Of a stretch of 64,000 nt of DNA, positions 51,905 to 64,000 are shown in pieces (position 1 is the stretch's first letter; each line of letters opens with the position of its first letter). The notes under the pieces were generated by a model. It was not told the DNA's origin. It ran no database searches and worked only from the letters and a program-made list of their open reading frames with translations. The DNA is from Auanema rhodensis. Its lineage: Eukaryota > Nematoda > Chromadorea > Rhabditida > Rhabditidae. The stretch spans positions 22,583,638 through 22,647,637 of the forward strand of contig OZ059900.1 in assembly GCA_964057225.1 (NCBI GenBank), read 5' to 3'. The translations under genes and the position numbers were made by a program.

Positions 51905-54900
51905 CCAGCATAATAAAATATTTCTCATGGGTAATACTGTGTTTTTGTATTTTTCTAGCGTTCAGCATGTAAAATGCTTCATTTTAGTATGTAACACGCT
52001 GAAATTCGTTGCATTTGACGACTCATATGAACAAAAATCGATTTAATCAATATTAGCCATAAAGGGCGTGCCCTCAGAATATGCTAATTTCCTTAATTTT
52101 CTAACCCCTGTTTTTTGTCGTGAAAGTGGAACTAGACGTTGTACGAACAATTTTGAGCTAGGTTTCATTGACATTGCATGAGTTTGAACACATGAAATCG
52201 TAAGTCAAAACCTTGTTTACAGCGAAATTTCCAAAAACTGGTTTTCCAGCATAATAAAATATTTCTCATGGGAAATACTGTGTTTTTGTATTTTTCTAGT
52301 GTTCAGCATGTAAAATGCTTCATTTTAGTATGTAACACGCTGAAATTCGTTGCATTTGACGACTCATATGAACAAAAATCGATTTAATCAATATTAGCCA
52401 TAAGGGGCGTGCCCTCAGAATATGCTAATTTCCTTAATTTTCTAACCCCTGTTTTTTGTCGTGAAAGTGGAACTAGACGTTGTACGAACAATTTTGAGCT
52501 AGGTTTCATTGACATTGCATGAGTTTGAACACATGAAATCGTAAGTCAAAACCTTGTTTACAGCGAAATTTCCAAAAACTGGTTTTCCAGCATAATAAAA
52601 TATTTCTCATGGGAAATACTGTGTTTTTATATTTTTCTAGTGTTCAGCATGTAAAATGCTTCATTTTAGTATGTAACACGCTGAAATTCGTTGCATTTGA
52701 CGACTCATATGAACAAAAATCGATTTAATCAATATTAGCCATAAGGGGCGTGCCCTCAGAATATGCTAATTTCCTTAATTTTCTAACCCCTGTTTTTTTG
52801 TCGTGAAAGTGGAACTAGACGTTGTAGGAACAATTTTGAGCTAGGTTTCATTGACATTGCATGAGTTTGAACACATGAAATCGTAAGTCAAAACCTTGTT
52901 TACAGCGAAATTTCCAAAAACTGGTTTTCCAGCATAATAAAATATTTCTCATGGGAAATACTGTGTTTTTGTATTTTTCTAGCGTTCAGCATGTAAAATG
53001 CTTCATTTTAGTATGTAACACGCTGAAATTCGTTGCATTTGACGACTCATATGAACAAAAATCGATTTAATCAATATTAGCCATAAGGGGCGTGCCCTCA
53101 GAATATGCTAATTTCCTTAATTTTCTAACCCCTGTTTTTTTGTCGTGAAAGTGGAACTAGACGTTGTACGAACAATTTTGAGCTAGGTTTCATTGACATT
53201 GCATGAGTTTGAACACATGAAATCGTAAGTCAAAACCTTGTTTACAGCGAAATTTCCAAAAACTGGTTTTCCAGCATAATAAAATATTTCTCATGGGAAA
53301 TACTATGTTTTTGTATTTTTCTAGTGTTCAGCATGTAAAATGCTTCATTTAAGTATGTAACACGCTGAAATTCGTTGCATTTGACGACTCATATGAACAA
53401 AAATCGATTTAATCAATATTAGCCATAAGGGGCGTGCCCTCAGAATATGCTAATTTCCTTAATTTTCTAACCCCTGTTTTTTTGTCGTGAAAGTGGAACT
53501 AGACGTTGTAGGAACAATTTTGAGCTAGGTTTCATTGACATTGCATGAGTTTGAACACATGAAATCGTAAGTCAAAACCTTGTTTACAGCGAAATTTCCA
53601 AAAACTGGTTTTCCAGCATAATAAAATATTTCTCATGGGTAATACTGTGTTTTTGTATTTTTCTAGCGTTCAGCATGTAAAATGCTTCATTTTAGTATGT
53701 AACACGCTGAAATTCGTTGCATTTGACGACTCATATGAACAAAAATCGATTTAATCAATATTAGCCATAAAGGGCGTGCCCTCAGAATATGCTAATTTCC
53801 TTAATTTTCTAACCCCTGTTTTTTGTCGTGAAAGTGGAACTAAACGTTGTACGAACAATTTTGAGCTAGGTTTCATTGACATTGCATGAGTTTGAACACA
53901 TGAAATCGTAAGTCAAAACCTTGTTTACAGCGAAATTTCCAAAAACTGGTTTTCCAGCATAATAAAATATTTCTCATGGGAAATACTGTGTTTTTGTATT
54001 TTTCTAGTGTTCAGCATGTAAAATGCTTCATTTTAGTATGTAACACGCTGAAATTCGTTGCATTTGACGACTCATATGAACAAAAATCGATTTAATCAAT
54101 ATTAGCCATAAGGGGCGTGCCCTCAGAATATGCTAATTTCCTTAATTTTCTAACCCCTGTTTTTTGTCGTGAAAGTGGAACTAGACGTTGTACGAACAAT
54201 TTTGAGCTAGGTTTCATTGACATTGCATGAGTTTGAACACATGAAATCGTAAGTCAAAACCTTGTTTACAGCGAAATTTCCAAAAACTGGTTTTCCAGCA
54301 TAATAAAATATTTCTCATGGGAAATACTGTGTTTTTATATTTTTCTAGTGTTCAGCATGTAAAATGCTTCATTTTAGTATGTAACACGCTGAAATTCGTT
54401 GCATTTGACGACTCATATGAACAAAAATCGATTTAATCAATATTAGCCATAAGGGGCGTGCCCTCAGAATATGCTAATTTCCTTAATTTTCTAACCCCTG
54501 TTTTTTTGTCGTGAAAGTGGAACTAGACGTTGTAGGAACAATTTTGAGCTAGGTTTCATTGACATTGCATGAGTTTGAACACATGAAATCGTAAGTCAAA
54601 ACCTTGTTTACAGCGAAATTTCCAAAAACTGGTTTTCCAGCATAATAAAATATTTCTCATGGGAAATACTGTGTTTTTGTATTTTTCTAGCGTTCAGCAT
54701 GTAAAATGCTTCATTTTAGTATGTAACACGCTGAAATTCGTTGCATTTGACGACTCATATGAACAAAAATCGATTTAATCAATATTAGCCATAAAGGGCG
54801 TGCCCTCAGAATATGCTAATTTCCTTAATTTTCTAACCCCTGTTTTTTTGTCGTGAAAGTGGAACTAGACGTTGTACAAACAATTTTGAGCTAGGTTTCA

Positions 54901-55320
54901 TTGACATTGCATGAGTTTGAACACATGAAATCGTAAGTCAAAACCTTGTTTACAGCGAAATTTCCAAAAACTGGTTTTCCAGCATAATAAAATATTTCTC
55001 ATGGGAAATACTGTGTTTTTGTATTTTTCTAGTGTTCAGCATGTAAAATGTTTCATTTTAGTATGTAACACGCTGAAATTCGTTGCATTTGACGACTCAT
55101 ATGAACAAAAATCGATTTAATCAATATTAGCCATAAGGGGCGTGCCCTCAGAATATGCTAATTTCCTTAATTTTCTAACCCCTGTTTTTTTGTCGTGAAA
55201 GTGGAACTAGACGTTGTACGAACAATTTTGAGCTAGGTTTCATTGACATTGCATGAGTTTGAACACATGAAATCGTAAGTCAAAACCTTGTTTACAGCGA
55301 AATTTCCAAAAACTGGTTTT
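51905..55320 (-). repeat. Tandem pair of 1708-bp 5-monomer units
   Basis: Units 51905-53612 and 53613-55320 are each 1708 bp. The gggtaatac T recurs at 51932, 53640 and 55348, and gtgtttttatat recurs 1708 bp apart. The catttaagtatg variant at about 51640 and 53348 lies on the same period. The two units differ in their fourth and fifth monomers, where only the second has gttgtacaaac and aaaatgtttc. Confidence 0.82.
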
Positions 55321-56333
55321 CCAGCATAATAAAATATTTCTCATGGGTAATACTGTGTTTTTGTATTTTTCTAGCGTTCAGCATGTAAAATGCTTCATTT
55401 TAGTATGTAACACGCTGAAATTCGTTGCATTTGACGACTCATATGAACAAAAATCGATTTAATCAATATTAGCCATAAAGGGCGTGCCCTCAGAATATGC
55501 TAATTTCCTTAATTTTCTAACCCCTGTTTTTTGTCGTGAAAGTGGAACTAGACGTTGTACGAACAATTTTGAGCTAGGTTTCATTGACATTGCATGAGTT
55601 TGAACACATGAAATCGTAAGTCAAAACCTTGTTTACAGCGAAATTTCCAAAAACTGGTTTTCCAGCATAATAAAATATTTCTCATGGGAAATACTGTGTT
55701 TTTGTATTTTTCTAGTGTTCAGCATGTAAAATGCTTCATTTTAGTATGTAACACGCTGAAATTCGTTGCATTTGACGACTCATATGAACAAAAATCGATT
55801 TAATCAATATTAGCCATAAGGGGCGTGCCCTCAGAATATGCTAATTTCCTTAATTTTCTAACCCCTGTTTTTTTGTCGTGAAAGTGGAACTAGACGTTGT
55901 ACGAACAATTTTGAGCTAGGTTTCATTGACATTGCATGAGTTTGAACACATGAAATCGTAAGTCAAAACCTTGTTTACAGCGAAATTTCCAAAAACTGGT
56001 TTTCCAGCATAATAAAATATTTCTCATGGGAAATACTGTGTTTTTGTATTTTTCTAGTGTTCAGCATGTAAAATGCTTCATTTTAGTATGTAACACGCTG
56101 AAATTCGTTGCATTTGACGACTCATATGAACAAAAATCGATTTAATCAATATTAGCCATAAGGGGCGTGCCCTCAGAATATGCTAATTTCCTTAATTTTC
56201 TAACCCCTGTTTTTTTGTCGTGAAAGTGGAACTAGACGTTGTAGGAACAATTTTGAGCTAGGTTTCATTGACATTGCATGAGTTTGAACACATGAAATCG
56301 TAAGTCAAAACCTTGTTTACAGCGAAATTTCCA

Positions 56334-56533
56334 NNNNNNNNNNNNNNNNNNNNNNNNNNNNNNNNNNNNNNNNNNNNNNNNNNNNNNNNNNNNNNNNNNN
56401 NNNNNNNNNNNNNNNNNNNNNNNNNNNNNNNNNNNNNNNNNNNNNNNNNNNNNNNNNNNNNNNNNNNNNNNNNNNNNNNNNNNNNNNNNNNNNNNNNNNN
56501 NNNNNNNNNNNNNNNNNNNNNNNNNNNNNNNNN
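56334..56533. other. Assembly gap of 200 N
   Basis: Exactly 200 N separate satellite A (cut in mid-monomer after aaatttcca) from satellite B (starting in mid-monomer at aatacgactt). The round size suggests a placeholder of unknown true length. The A-to-B boundary is therefore not seen. Reading frames that span it are not genes. Confidence 0.98.
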
Positions 56534-56694
56534 AATACGACTTAGTTTACTCAATTATATCAAGCTTCATGAACACGGACTGCTTGTGTAATATATAATA
56601 GCAATAATAGTTTCGTTTCTGTTTTTAATTAACTTTCCTGTACGCGAGTTATAATATTTAGAACGTGATTCCTTGATTATGAAAAACTTTCAGA

Positions 56695-56725
56695 GCCTGC
56701 ACTGATAATATAATTGGAAACAGGC
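56695..56725 (+). other. Short inverted repeat in satellite B (example)
   Basis: GCCTG (56695-56699) and CAGGC (56721-56725) are inverted copies around a 21-base AT-rich loop, retained in the great majority of monomers; a few have caacaggcaa just beside the right arm. Stability would be modest. Satellite B also has perfect palindromes TTCATGAA (within cttcatgaac) and TTAATTAA (within tttttaattaac) in most copies, and AAGCTT in most copies except those with the aatctt variant. Confidence 0.5.
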
Positions 56726-57405
56726 AGTACGCAATACGCAAACATTTGAATGACAGCTTTATTACAATACGACTTAGTTTACTCAATTATATCAAGCTTC
56801 ATGAACACGGACTGCTTGTGTAATATATAATAGCAATAATAGTTTCGTTTCTGTTTTTAATTAACTTTCCTGTACGCGAGCTATAATATTTAGAACGTGA
56901 TTCCTTGATTATGAAAAACTTTCAGAGCCTGCACTGATAATATAATTGTAAACAGGCAGTACGCAAACATTTGAATGACAGCTTTATTACAATACGACTT
57001 AGTTTACTCAATTATATCAAGCTTCATGAACACGGACTGCTTGTGTAATATATAATAGCAATAATAGTTTCGTTTCTGTTTTTAATTAACTTTCCTGTAC
57101 GCGAGTTATAATATTTAGAACGTGATTCCTTGATTATGAAAAACTTTCAGAGCCTGCACTGATAATATAATTGTAAACAGGCAGTACGCAAACATTTGAA
57201 TGACAGCTTTATTACAATACGACTTAGTTTACTCAATTATATCAAGCTTCATGAACACGGACTGCTTGTGTAATATATAATAGCAATAATAGTTTCGTTT
57301 CTGTTTTTAATTAACTTTCCTGTACGCGAGTTATAATATTTAGAACGTGATTCCTTGATTATGAAAAACTTTCAGAGCCTGCACTGATAATATAATTGGA
57401 AACAG

Positions 57406-57424
57406 GCAGTACGCAATACGCAAA
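57406..57424 (+). repeat. 7-bp direct duplication that defines the 232/225-bp satellite B length classes (example)
   Basis: Class I monomers carry acgcaat followed by acgcaaa; class II carry acgcgat followed by acgcaaa. In the 225-bp monomers one copy is missing. The missing unit differs in register: some have caggcagtacgcaaac, others caggcaatacgcaaac. That indicates at least two separate contractions of the same tandem pair. Confidence 0.7.
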
Positions 57425-60400
57425 CATTTGAATGACAGCTTTAATACAATACGACTTAGCTTACTCAATCATATCAAGCTTCATGAACAGGGACTGTTTG
57501 TGTAATATATAATAGCAATAATAGTTTCGTTTCTGTTTTTAATTAACTTTCCTGTACGCGAGTTATAATATTTAGAACGTGATTCCTTGATTATGAAAAA
57601 CTTTCAGAGCCTGCACTGATAATATAATTGGAAACAGGCAGTACGCAAACATTTGAATGACAGCTTTATTACAATACGACTTAGTTTACTCAATTATATC
57701 AAGCTTCATGAACACGGACTGCTTGTGTAATATATAATAGCAATAATAGTTTCGTTTCTGTTTTTAATTAACTTTCCTGTACGCGAGTTATAATATTTAG
57801 AACGTGATTCCTTGATTATGAAAAACTTTCAGAGCCTGCACTGATAATATAATTGGAAACAGGCAGTACGCAATACGCAAACATTTGAATGACAGCTTTA
57901 TTACAATACGACTTAGTTTACTCAATTATATCAAGCTTCATGAACACGGACTGCTTGTGTAATATATAATAGCAATAATAGTTTCGTTTCTGTTTTTAAT
58001 TAACTTTCCTGTACGCGAGTTATAATATTTAGAACGTGATTCCTTGATTATGAAAAATTTTTAGAGCCTGCACTGATAATATAACTGGAAACAGGCAGTA
58101 CGCGATACGCAAATATTTGAATGACAGCTTTATTACAATACGACTTAGTTTACTCAATCATACCAATCTTCATGAACAGGGACTGTTTGTGTAATAGATG
58201 ATAGCAATAATAGTTTCGTTTCTGTTTTTAATTAACTTTCCTGTACGCGAGTTATCATATTTAGAACGCGATTGCTTCATAATGAAAAATGTTTAGAGCC
58301 TGCACTGATAATATAACTGGCAACAGGCAATACGCAAACATTTGAATGACAGCTTTATTACAATACGACTTAGTTTACTCAATTATATCAAGCTTCATGA
58401 ACACGGACTGCTTGTGTAATATATAATAGCAATAATAGTTTCGTTTCTGTTTTTAATTAACTTTCCTGTACGCGAGTTATAATATTTAGAACGTGATTCC
58501 TTGATTATGAAAAACTTTCAGAGCCTGCACTGATAATATAATTGGAAACAGGCAGTACGCAATACGCAAACATTTGAATGACAGCTTTAATACAATACGA
58601 CTTAGCTTACTCAATCATATCAAGCTTCATGAACAGGGACTGTTTGTGTAATAGATGATAGCAATGATAGTTTCGTTTCTGTTTTTAATTAACTTTCCTG
58701 TACGCGAGTTATAATATTTAGAACGTGATTCCTTGATTATGAAAAACTTTCAGAGCCTGCACTGATAATATAATTGGAAACAGGCAGTACGCAATACGCA
58801 AACATTTGAATGACAGCTTTAATACAATACGACTTAGCTTACTCAATCATATCAAGCTTCATGAACAGGGACTGTTTGTGTAATAGATGATAGCAATGAT
58901 AGTTTCGTTTCTTTTTTTAATTAACTTTCCAGTACGCGAGTTATCATATTTAGAACGCGATTGCTTCATAATGAAAAATGTTTAGAGCCTGCACTGATAA
59001 TATAACTGGAAACAGGCAGTACGCGATACGCAAATATTTGAATGACAGCTTTATTACAATACGACTTAGTTTACTCAATTATATCAAGCTTCATGAACAC
59101 GGACTGCTTGTGTAATATATAATAGCAATAATAGTTTCGTTTCTGTTTTTAATTAACTTTCCTGTACGCGAGTTATAATATTTAGAACGTGATTCCTTGA
59201 TTATGAAAAACTTTCAGAGCCTGCACTGATAATATAATTGGAAACAGGCAGTACGCAATACGCAAACATTTGAATGACAGCTTTATTACAATACGACTTA
59301 GTTTACTCAATTATATCAAGCTTCATGAACACGGACTGCTTGTGTAATATATAATAGCAATAATAGTTTCGTTTCTGTTTTTAATTAACTTTCCTGTACG
59401 CGAGTTGTAATATTTAGAACGTGATTCCTTGATTATGAAAAACTTTCAGAGCCTGCACTGATAATATAATTGGAAACAGGCAGTACGCAATACGCAAACA
59501 TTTGAATGACAGCTTTAATACAATACGACTTAGCTTACTCAATCATATCAAGCTTCATGAACAGGGACTGTTTGTGTAATAGATGATAGCAATGATAGTT
59601 TCGTTTCTTTTTTTAATTAACTTTCCAGTACGCGAGTTATCATATTTAGAAAGCGATTGCTTCATAATGAAAAATATTTAGAGCCTGCACTGATAATATA
59701 ACTGGAAACAGGCAGTACGCGATACGCAAACATTTGAATGACAGCTTTATTACAATACGACTTAGTTTACTCAATCATACCAATCTTCATGAACACGGAC
59801 TGTTTGTGTAATAGATAATAGCAATAATAGTTTCGTTTCTGTTTTTAATTAACTTTCCTGTACGCGAGTTATAATATTTAGAACGTGATTCCTTGATTAT
59901 GAAAAATTTTTAGAGCCTGCACTGATAATATAACTGGAAACAGGCAGTACGCGATACGCAAATATTTGAATTACAGCTTTAATACAATACGACTTAGCTT
60001 ACTCAATCATATCAAGCTTCATGAACAGGAACTGTTTGTGTAATAGATGATAGCAATGATAGTTTCGTTTTTTTTTTAATTAACTTTCCAGTACGCGAGT
60101 TATAATATTTAGAACGTGATTTCTTGATTATGAAAAATTTTTAGAGCCTGCACTGATAATATAACTGGAAACAGGCAGTACGCGATACGCAAATATTTGA
60201 ATGACAGCTTTAATACAATACGACTTAGCTTACTCAATCATATCAAGCTTCATGAACAGGGACTGTTTGTGTAATAGATGATAGCAATGATAGTTTCGTT
60301 TCTTTTTTTAAGTAACTTTCCTGTACGCGAGTTATAATATTTAGAACGTGATTCCTTGATTATAAAAACTTTCAGAGCCTGCACTGATAATATAATTGGA

Positions 60401-63400
60401 AACAGGCAGTACGCAATACGCAAACAGTTGAATGACAGCTTTATTACAATACGACTTAGTTTACTCAATCATATCAAGCTTCATGAACACGGACTGTTTG
60501 TGCAATAGATGATAGCAATGATAGTTTCGTTTCTTTTTTTAATTAACTTTCCAGTACGCGAGGTATAATATTTAGAACGCGATTCCTTGATAATGAAAAA
60601 CTTTCAGAGCCTGCACTGATAATATAATTGGAAACAGGCAGTACGCAATACGCAAACATTTGAATGACAGCTTTATTACAATACGACTTAGTTTACTCAA
60701 TTATATCAAGCTTCATGAACACGGACTGCTTGTGTAATATATAATAGCAATAATAGTTTCGTTTCTTTTTTTAATTAACTTTCCAGTACGCGAGTTATCA
60801 TATTTAGAAAGCGATTGCTTCATAATGAAAAATATTTAGAGCCTGCACTGATAATATAACTGGCAACAGGCAATACGCAAACATTTGAATGACAGCTTTA
60901 TTACAATACGACTTAGTTTACTCAATCATACCAATCTTCATGAACACGGACTGTTTGTGTAATAGATAATAGCAATAATAGTTTCGTTTCTGTTTTTAAT
61001 TAACTTTCCTGTACGCGAGTTATAATATTTAGAACGTGATTCCTTGATTATGAAAAATTTTTAGAGCCTGCACTGATAATATAACTGGAAACAGGCAGTA
61101 CGCGATACGCAAATATTTGAATGACTGCTTTATTACAATACGACTTAGTTTACTCAATTATATCAAGCTTCATGAACACGGACTGCTTGTGTAATATATA
61201 ATAGCAATAATAGTTTCGTTTCTGTTTTTAATTAACTTTCCTGTACGCGAGTTATAATATTTAGAACGTGATTCTTTGATTATGAAAAATTTTTAGAGCC
61301 TGCACTGATAATATAACTGGAAACAGGCAGTACGCGATACGCAAATATTTGAATGACTGCTTTATTACAATACGACTTAGCTTACTCAATCATATCAAGC
61401 TTCATGAACAGGGACTGTTTGTGTAATAGATGATAGCAATGATAGTTTCGTTTCTTTTTTTAATTAACTTTCCAGTACGCGAGTTATAATATTTAGAACG
61501 TGATTTCTTGATTATGAAAAATTTTTAGAGCCTGCACTGATAATATAACTGGAAACAGGCAGTACGCGATACGCAAATATTTGAATGACAGCTTTAATAC
61601 AATACGACTCAGCTTACTCAATCATATCAAGCTTCATGAACACGGACTGCTTGTGTAATATATAATAGCAATAATAGTTTCGTTTCTTTTTTTAATTAAC
61701 TTTCCAGTACGCGAGTTATCATATTTAGAACGCGATTGCTTCATAATGAAAAATGTTTAGAGCCTGCACTGATAATATAACTGGAAACAGGCAGTACGCG
61801 ATACGCAAATATTTGAATGACAGCTTTAATACAATACGACTTAGCTTACTCAATCATATCAAGCTTCATGAACAGGGACTGTTTGTGTAATAGATGATAG
61901 CAATGATAGTTTCGTTTCTTTTTTTAAGTAACTTTCCAGTACGCGAGTTATCATATTTAGAACGCGATTGCTTCATAATGAAAAATGTTTAGAGCCTGCA
62001 CTGATAATATAACTGGCAACAGGCAGTACGCAAACATTTGAATGACAGCTTTATTACAATACGACTTAGTTTACTCAATCATATCAAGCTTCATGAACAC
62101 GGACTGTTTGTGCAATAGATGATAGCAATGATAGTTTCGTTTCTTTTTTTAATTAACTTTCCAGTACGCGAGGTATAATATTTAGAACGCGATTCCTTGA
62201 TAATGAAAAACTTTCAGAGCCTGCACTGATAATATAATTGGAAACAGGCAGTACGCAATACGCAAACATTTGAATGACAGCTTTATTACAATACGACTTA
62301 GTTTACTCAATTATATCAAGCTTCATGAACACGGACTGCTTGTGTAATATATAATAGCAATAATAGTTTCGTTTCTGTTTTTAATTAACTTTCCTGTACG
62401 CGAGTTATAATATTTAGAACGTGATTCCTTGATTATGAAAAATTTTTAGAGCCTGCACTGATAATATAACTGGAAACAGGCAGTACGCGATACGCAAATA
62501 TTTGAATGACAGCTTTATTACAATACGACTTAGTTTACTCAATTATATCAAGCTTCATGAACACGGACTGCTTGTGTAATATATAATAGCAATAATAGTT
62601 TCGTTTCTGTTTTTAATTAACTTTCCTGTACGCGAGTTATAATATTTAGAACGTGATTCCTTGATTATGAAAAACTTTCAGAGCCTGCACTGATAATATA
62701 ATTGGAAACAGGCAGTACGCAATACGCAAACATTTGAATGACAGCTTTATTACAATACGACTTAGTTTACTCAATTATATCAAGCTTCATGAACACGGAC
62801 TGCTTGTGTAATATATAATAGCAATAATAGTTTCGTTTCTGTTTTTAATTAACTTTCCTGTACGCGAGTTATAATATTTAGAACGTGATTCCTTGATTAT
62901 GAAAAACTTTCAGAGCCTGCACTGATAATATAATTGGAAACAGGCAGTACGCAATACGCAAACATTTGAATGACAGCTTTATTACAATACGACTTAGTTT
63001 ACTCAATTATATCAAGCTTCATGAACACGGACTGTTTGTGCAATAGATGATAGCAATGATAATTTCGTTTCTTTTTTCAATTAACTTTCCTGTACGCGAG
63101 TTATAATATTTAGAACGTGATTCCTTGATTATGAAAAACTTTCAGAGCCTGCACTGATAATATAATTGGAAACAGGCAGTACGCAATACGCAAACATTTG
63201 AATGACAGCTTTATTACAATACGACTTAGTTTACTCAATTATATCAAGCTTCATGAACACGGACTGCTTGTGTAATATATAATAGCAATAATAGTTTCGT
63301 TTCTGTTTTTAATTAACTTTCCTGTACGCGAGTTATAATATTTAGAACGTGATTCCTTGATTATGAAAAACTTTCAGAGCCTGCACTGATAATATAATTG

Positions 63401-64000
63401 GAAACAGGCAGTACGCAATACGCAAACATTTGAATGACAGCTTTATTACAATACGACTTAGTTTACTCAATTATATCAAGCTTCATGAACACGGACTGCT
63501 TGTGTAATATATAATAGCAATAATAGTTTCGTTTCTGTTTTTAATTAACTTTCCTGTACGCGAGTTATAATATTTAGAACGTGATTCTTTGATTATGAAA
63601 AACTTTCAGAGCCTGCACTGATAATATAATTGGAAACAGGCAGTACGCAATACGCAAACATTTGAATGACAGCTTTATTACAATACGACTTAGTTTACTC
63701 AATTATATCAAGCTTCATGAACACGGACTGCTTGTGTAATATATAATAGCAATAATAGTTTCGTTTCTGTTTTTAATTAACTTTCCTGTACGCGAGTTAT
63801 AATATTTAGAACGTGATTCCTTGATTATGAAAAACTTTCAGAGCCTGCACTGATAATATAATTGGAAACAGGCAGTACGCAATACGCAAACATTTGAATG
63901 ACAGCTTTATTACAATACGACTTAGTTTACTCAATCATACCAATCTTCATGAACACGGACTGTTTGTGTAATAGATAATAGCAATAATAGTTTCGTTTCT

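Larger units (their letters stand above)
15321..56333 (-). repeat. Satellite A tandem array, inverted orientation (119 full monomers)
   Basis: Same family as 1-15320 on the opposite strand. Using ccagcata as the marker, copies start at 15324, 15666, 16008, 16350 and so on to 56004. That gives 119 complete monomers: 101 of 342 bp and 18 of 341 bp. Seventeen of the short ones have a 6-T instead of a 7-T run before gtcgtg; one lacks an A near 40930. The array runs into the N gap in mid-monomer. Diagnostic variants divide it roughly into zones: 15324-18742 (forward-like variants), 18743-36179 (gtattaac, gactactc, catgtg), 36180-42676 (gggtatt, atgcgaat) and 42677-56333 (ctagcg, gggtaatac, 6-T). 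No gene or inserted element interrupts it. Confidence 0.97.
56534..64000 (+). repeat. Satellite B tandem array (32 full 225-232-bp monomers)
   Basis: A second, unrelated satellite, all in one orientation (the + label is arbitrary). With aatacgac as the start marker, monomers begin at 56534, 56766, 56991, 57216, 57448, 57673, 57905, 58137, 58362 and so on to 63914, the last cut by the window end. Most are 232 bp. Six are 225 bp (starting at 56766, 56991, 57448, 58137, 60680 and 61833), and two are 231 bp (59986 and 60217). I see no sequence kinship with satellite A. Two haplotype classes are mixed in mosaic fashion. Toward the right end (62522 onward) nearly all monomers are class I and almost identical, suggesting recent local homogenisation. 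The period is not a multiple of three and no long frame exists. Confidence 0.97.

Noticed and set aside
1-56333. CRISPR-like regular repetition
   Set aside because: The whole 342-bp unit repeats with no unique spacers, and the unit is far too long for a CRISPR repeat.
15324-56333. AATAAA polyadenylation-like strings on the + strand of every inverted monomer
   Set aside because: They are part of the AT-rich consensus ccagcataataaaat with no gene upstream; presence in each repeat gives no support for a transcript end.
56258-56591. Open frames of about 92-98 residues on both strands across the N gap
   Set aside because: Most of each frame is undefined sequence from the 200-N gap and the rest is satellite A and B; there is no coding signal.
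60250-60468. A 72-residue open frame on the minus strand
   Set aside because: It lies wholly inside one satellite B monomer and is open only because of single-base indels there; neighbouring monomers lack it.
1-64000. A hidden coding defence or mobile system
   Set aside because: Apart from the N gap every stretch is accounted for by the two satellite families, and all frames are closed, so there is no room for such a system in this window.

Overview
This window is almost pure satellite DNA. I see no protein-coding gene, RNA gene, transposon or CRISPR array. The layout is typical of eukaryotic nuclear heterochromatin (pericentromeric or centromeric): 64 kb of AT-rich tandem repeats in two unrelated families, higher-order repeat (HOR) structure, and every reading frame closed. 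An insect or other invertebrate is plausible, but the species cannot be named from these repeats and I do not recognise either family.

Layout: (1) 1-15320, satellite A in forward orientation, 44 complete ~342-bp monomers plus a 277-bp partial, largely organised as a 12-monomer HOR of about 4.1 kb. (2) 15320/15321, an abrupt orientation switch with no foreign insert. (3) 15321-56333, satellite A on the minus strand, 119 complete monomers (101 of 342 bp and 18 of 341 bp) plus partials at both ends, in zones with different diagnostic variants and different HOR periods (5-mer, 4-mer, 9-monomer block). (4) 56334-56533, a 200-N assembly gap. (5) 56534-64000, satellite B in one orientation, 32 complete ~232-bp monomers (225-bp variants from a 7-bp contraction) plus an 87-bp partial, mixing two haplotype classes in mosaic fashion.

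The most informative structure is inside the repeats. The satellite A monomer looks like a decayed dimer of ~150-bp halves plus an extra ~39-bp segment. That segment carries a CENP-B-box-like 17-mer (7 of 9 core positions). Each monomer also holds a long imperfect hairpin and two short perfect palindromes. A single-base variant that makes a TATA-box-like string is common in the forward array and vanishes within about 2 kb of the inversion on the other side. Satellite B also shows faint dimeric ancestry. All alignments were made by eye; functional statements (centromere role, transcription) are inference.
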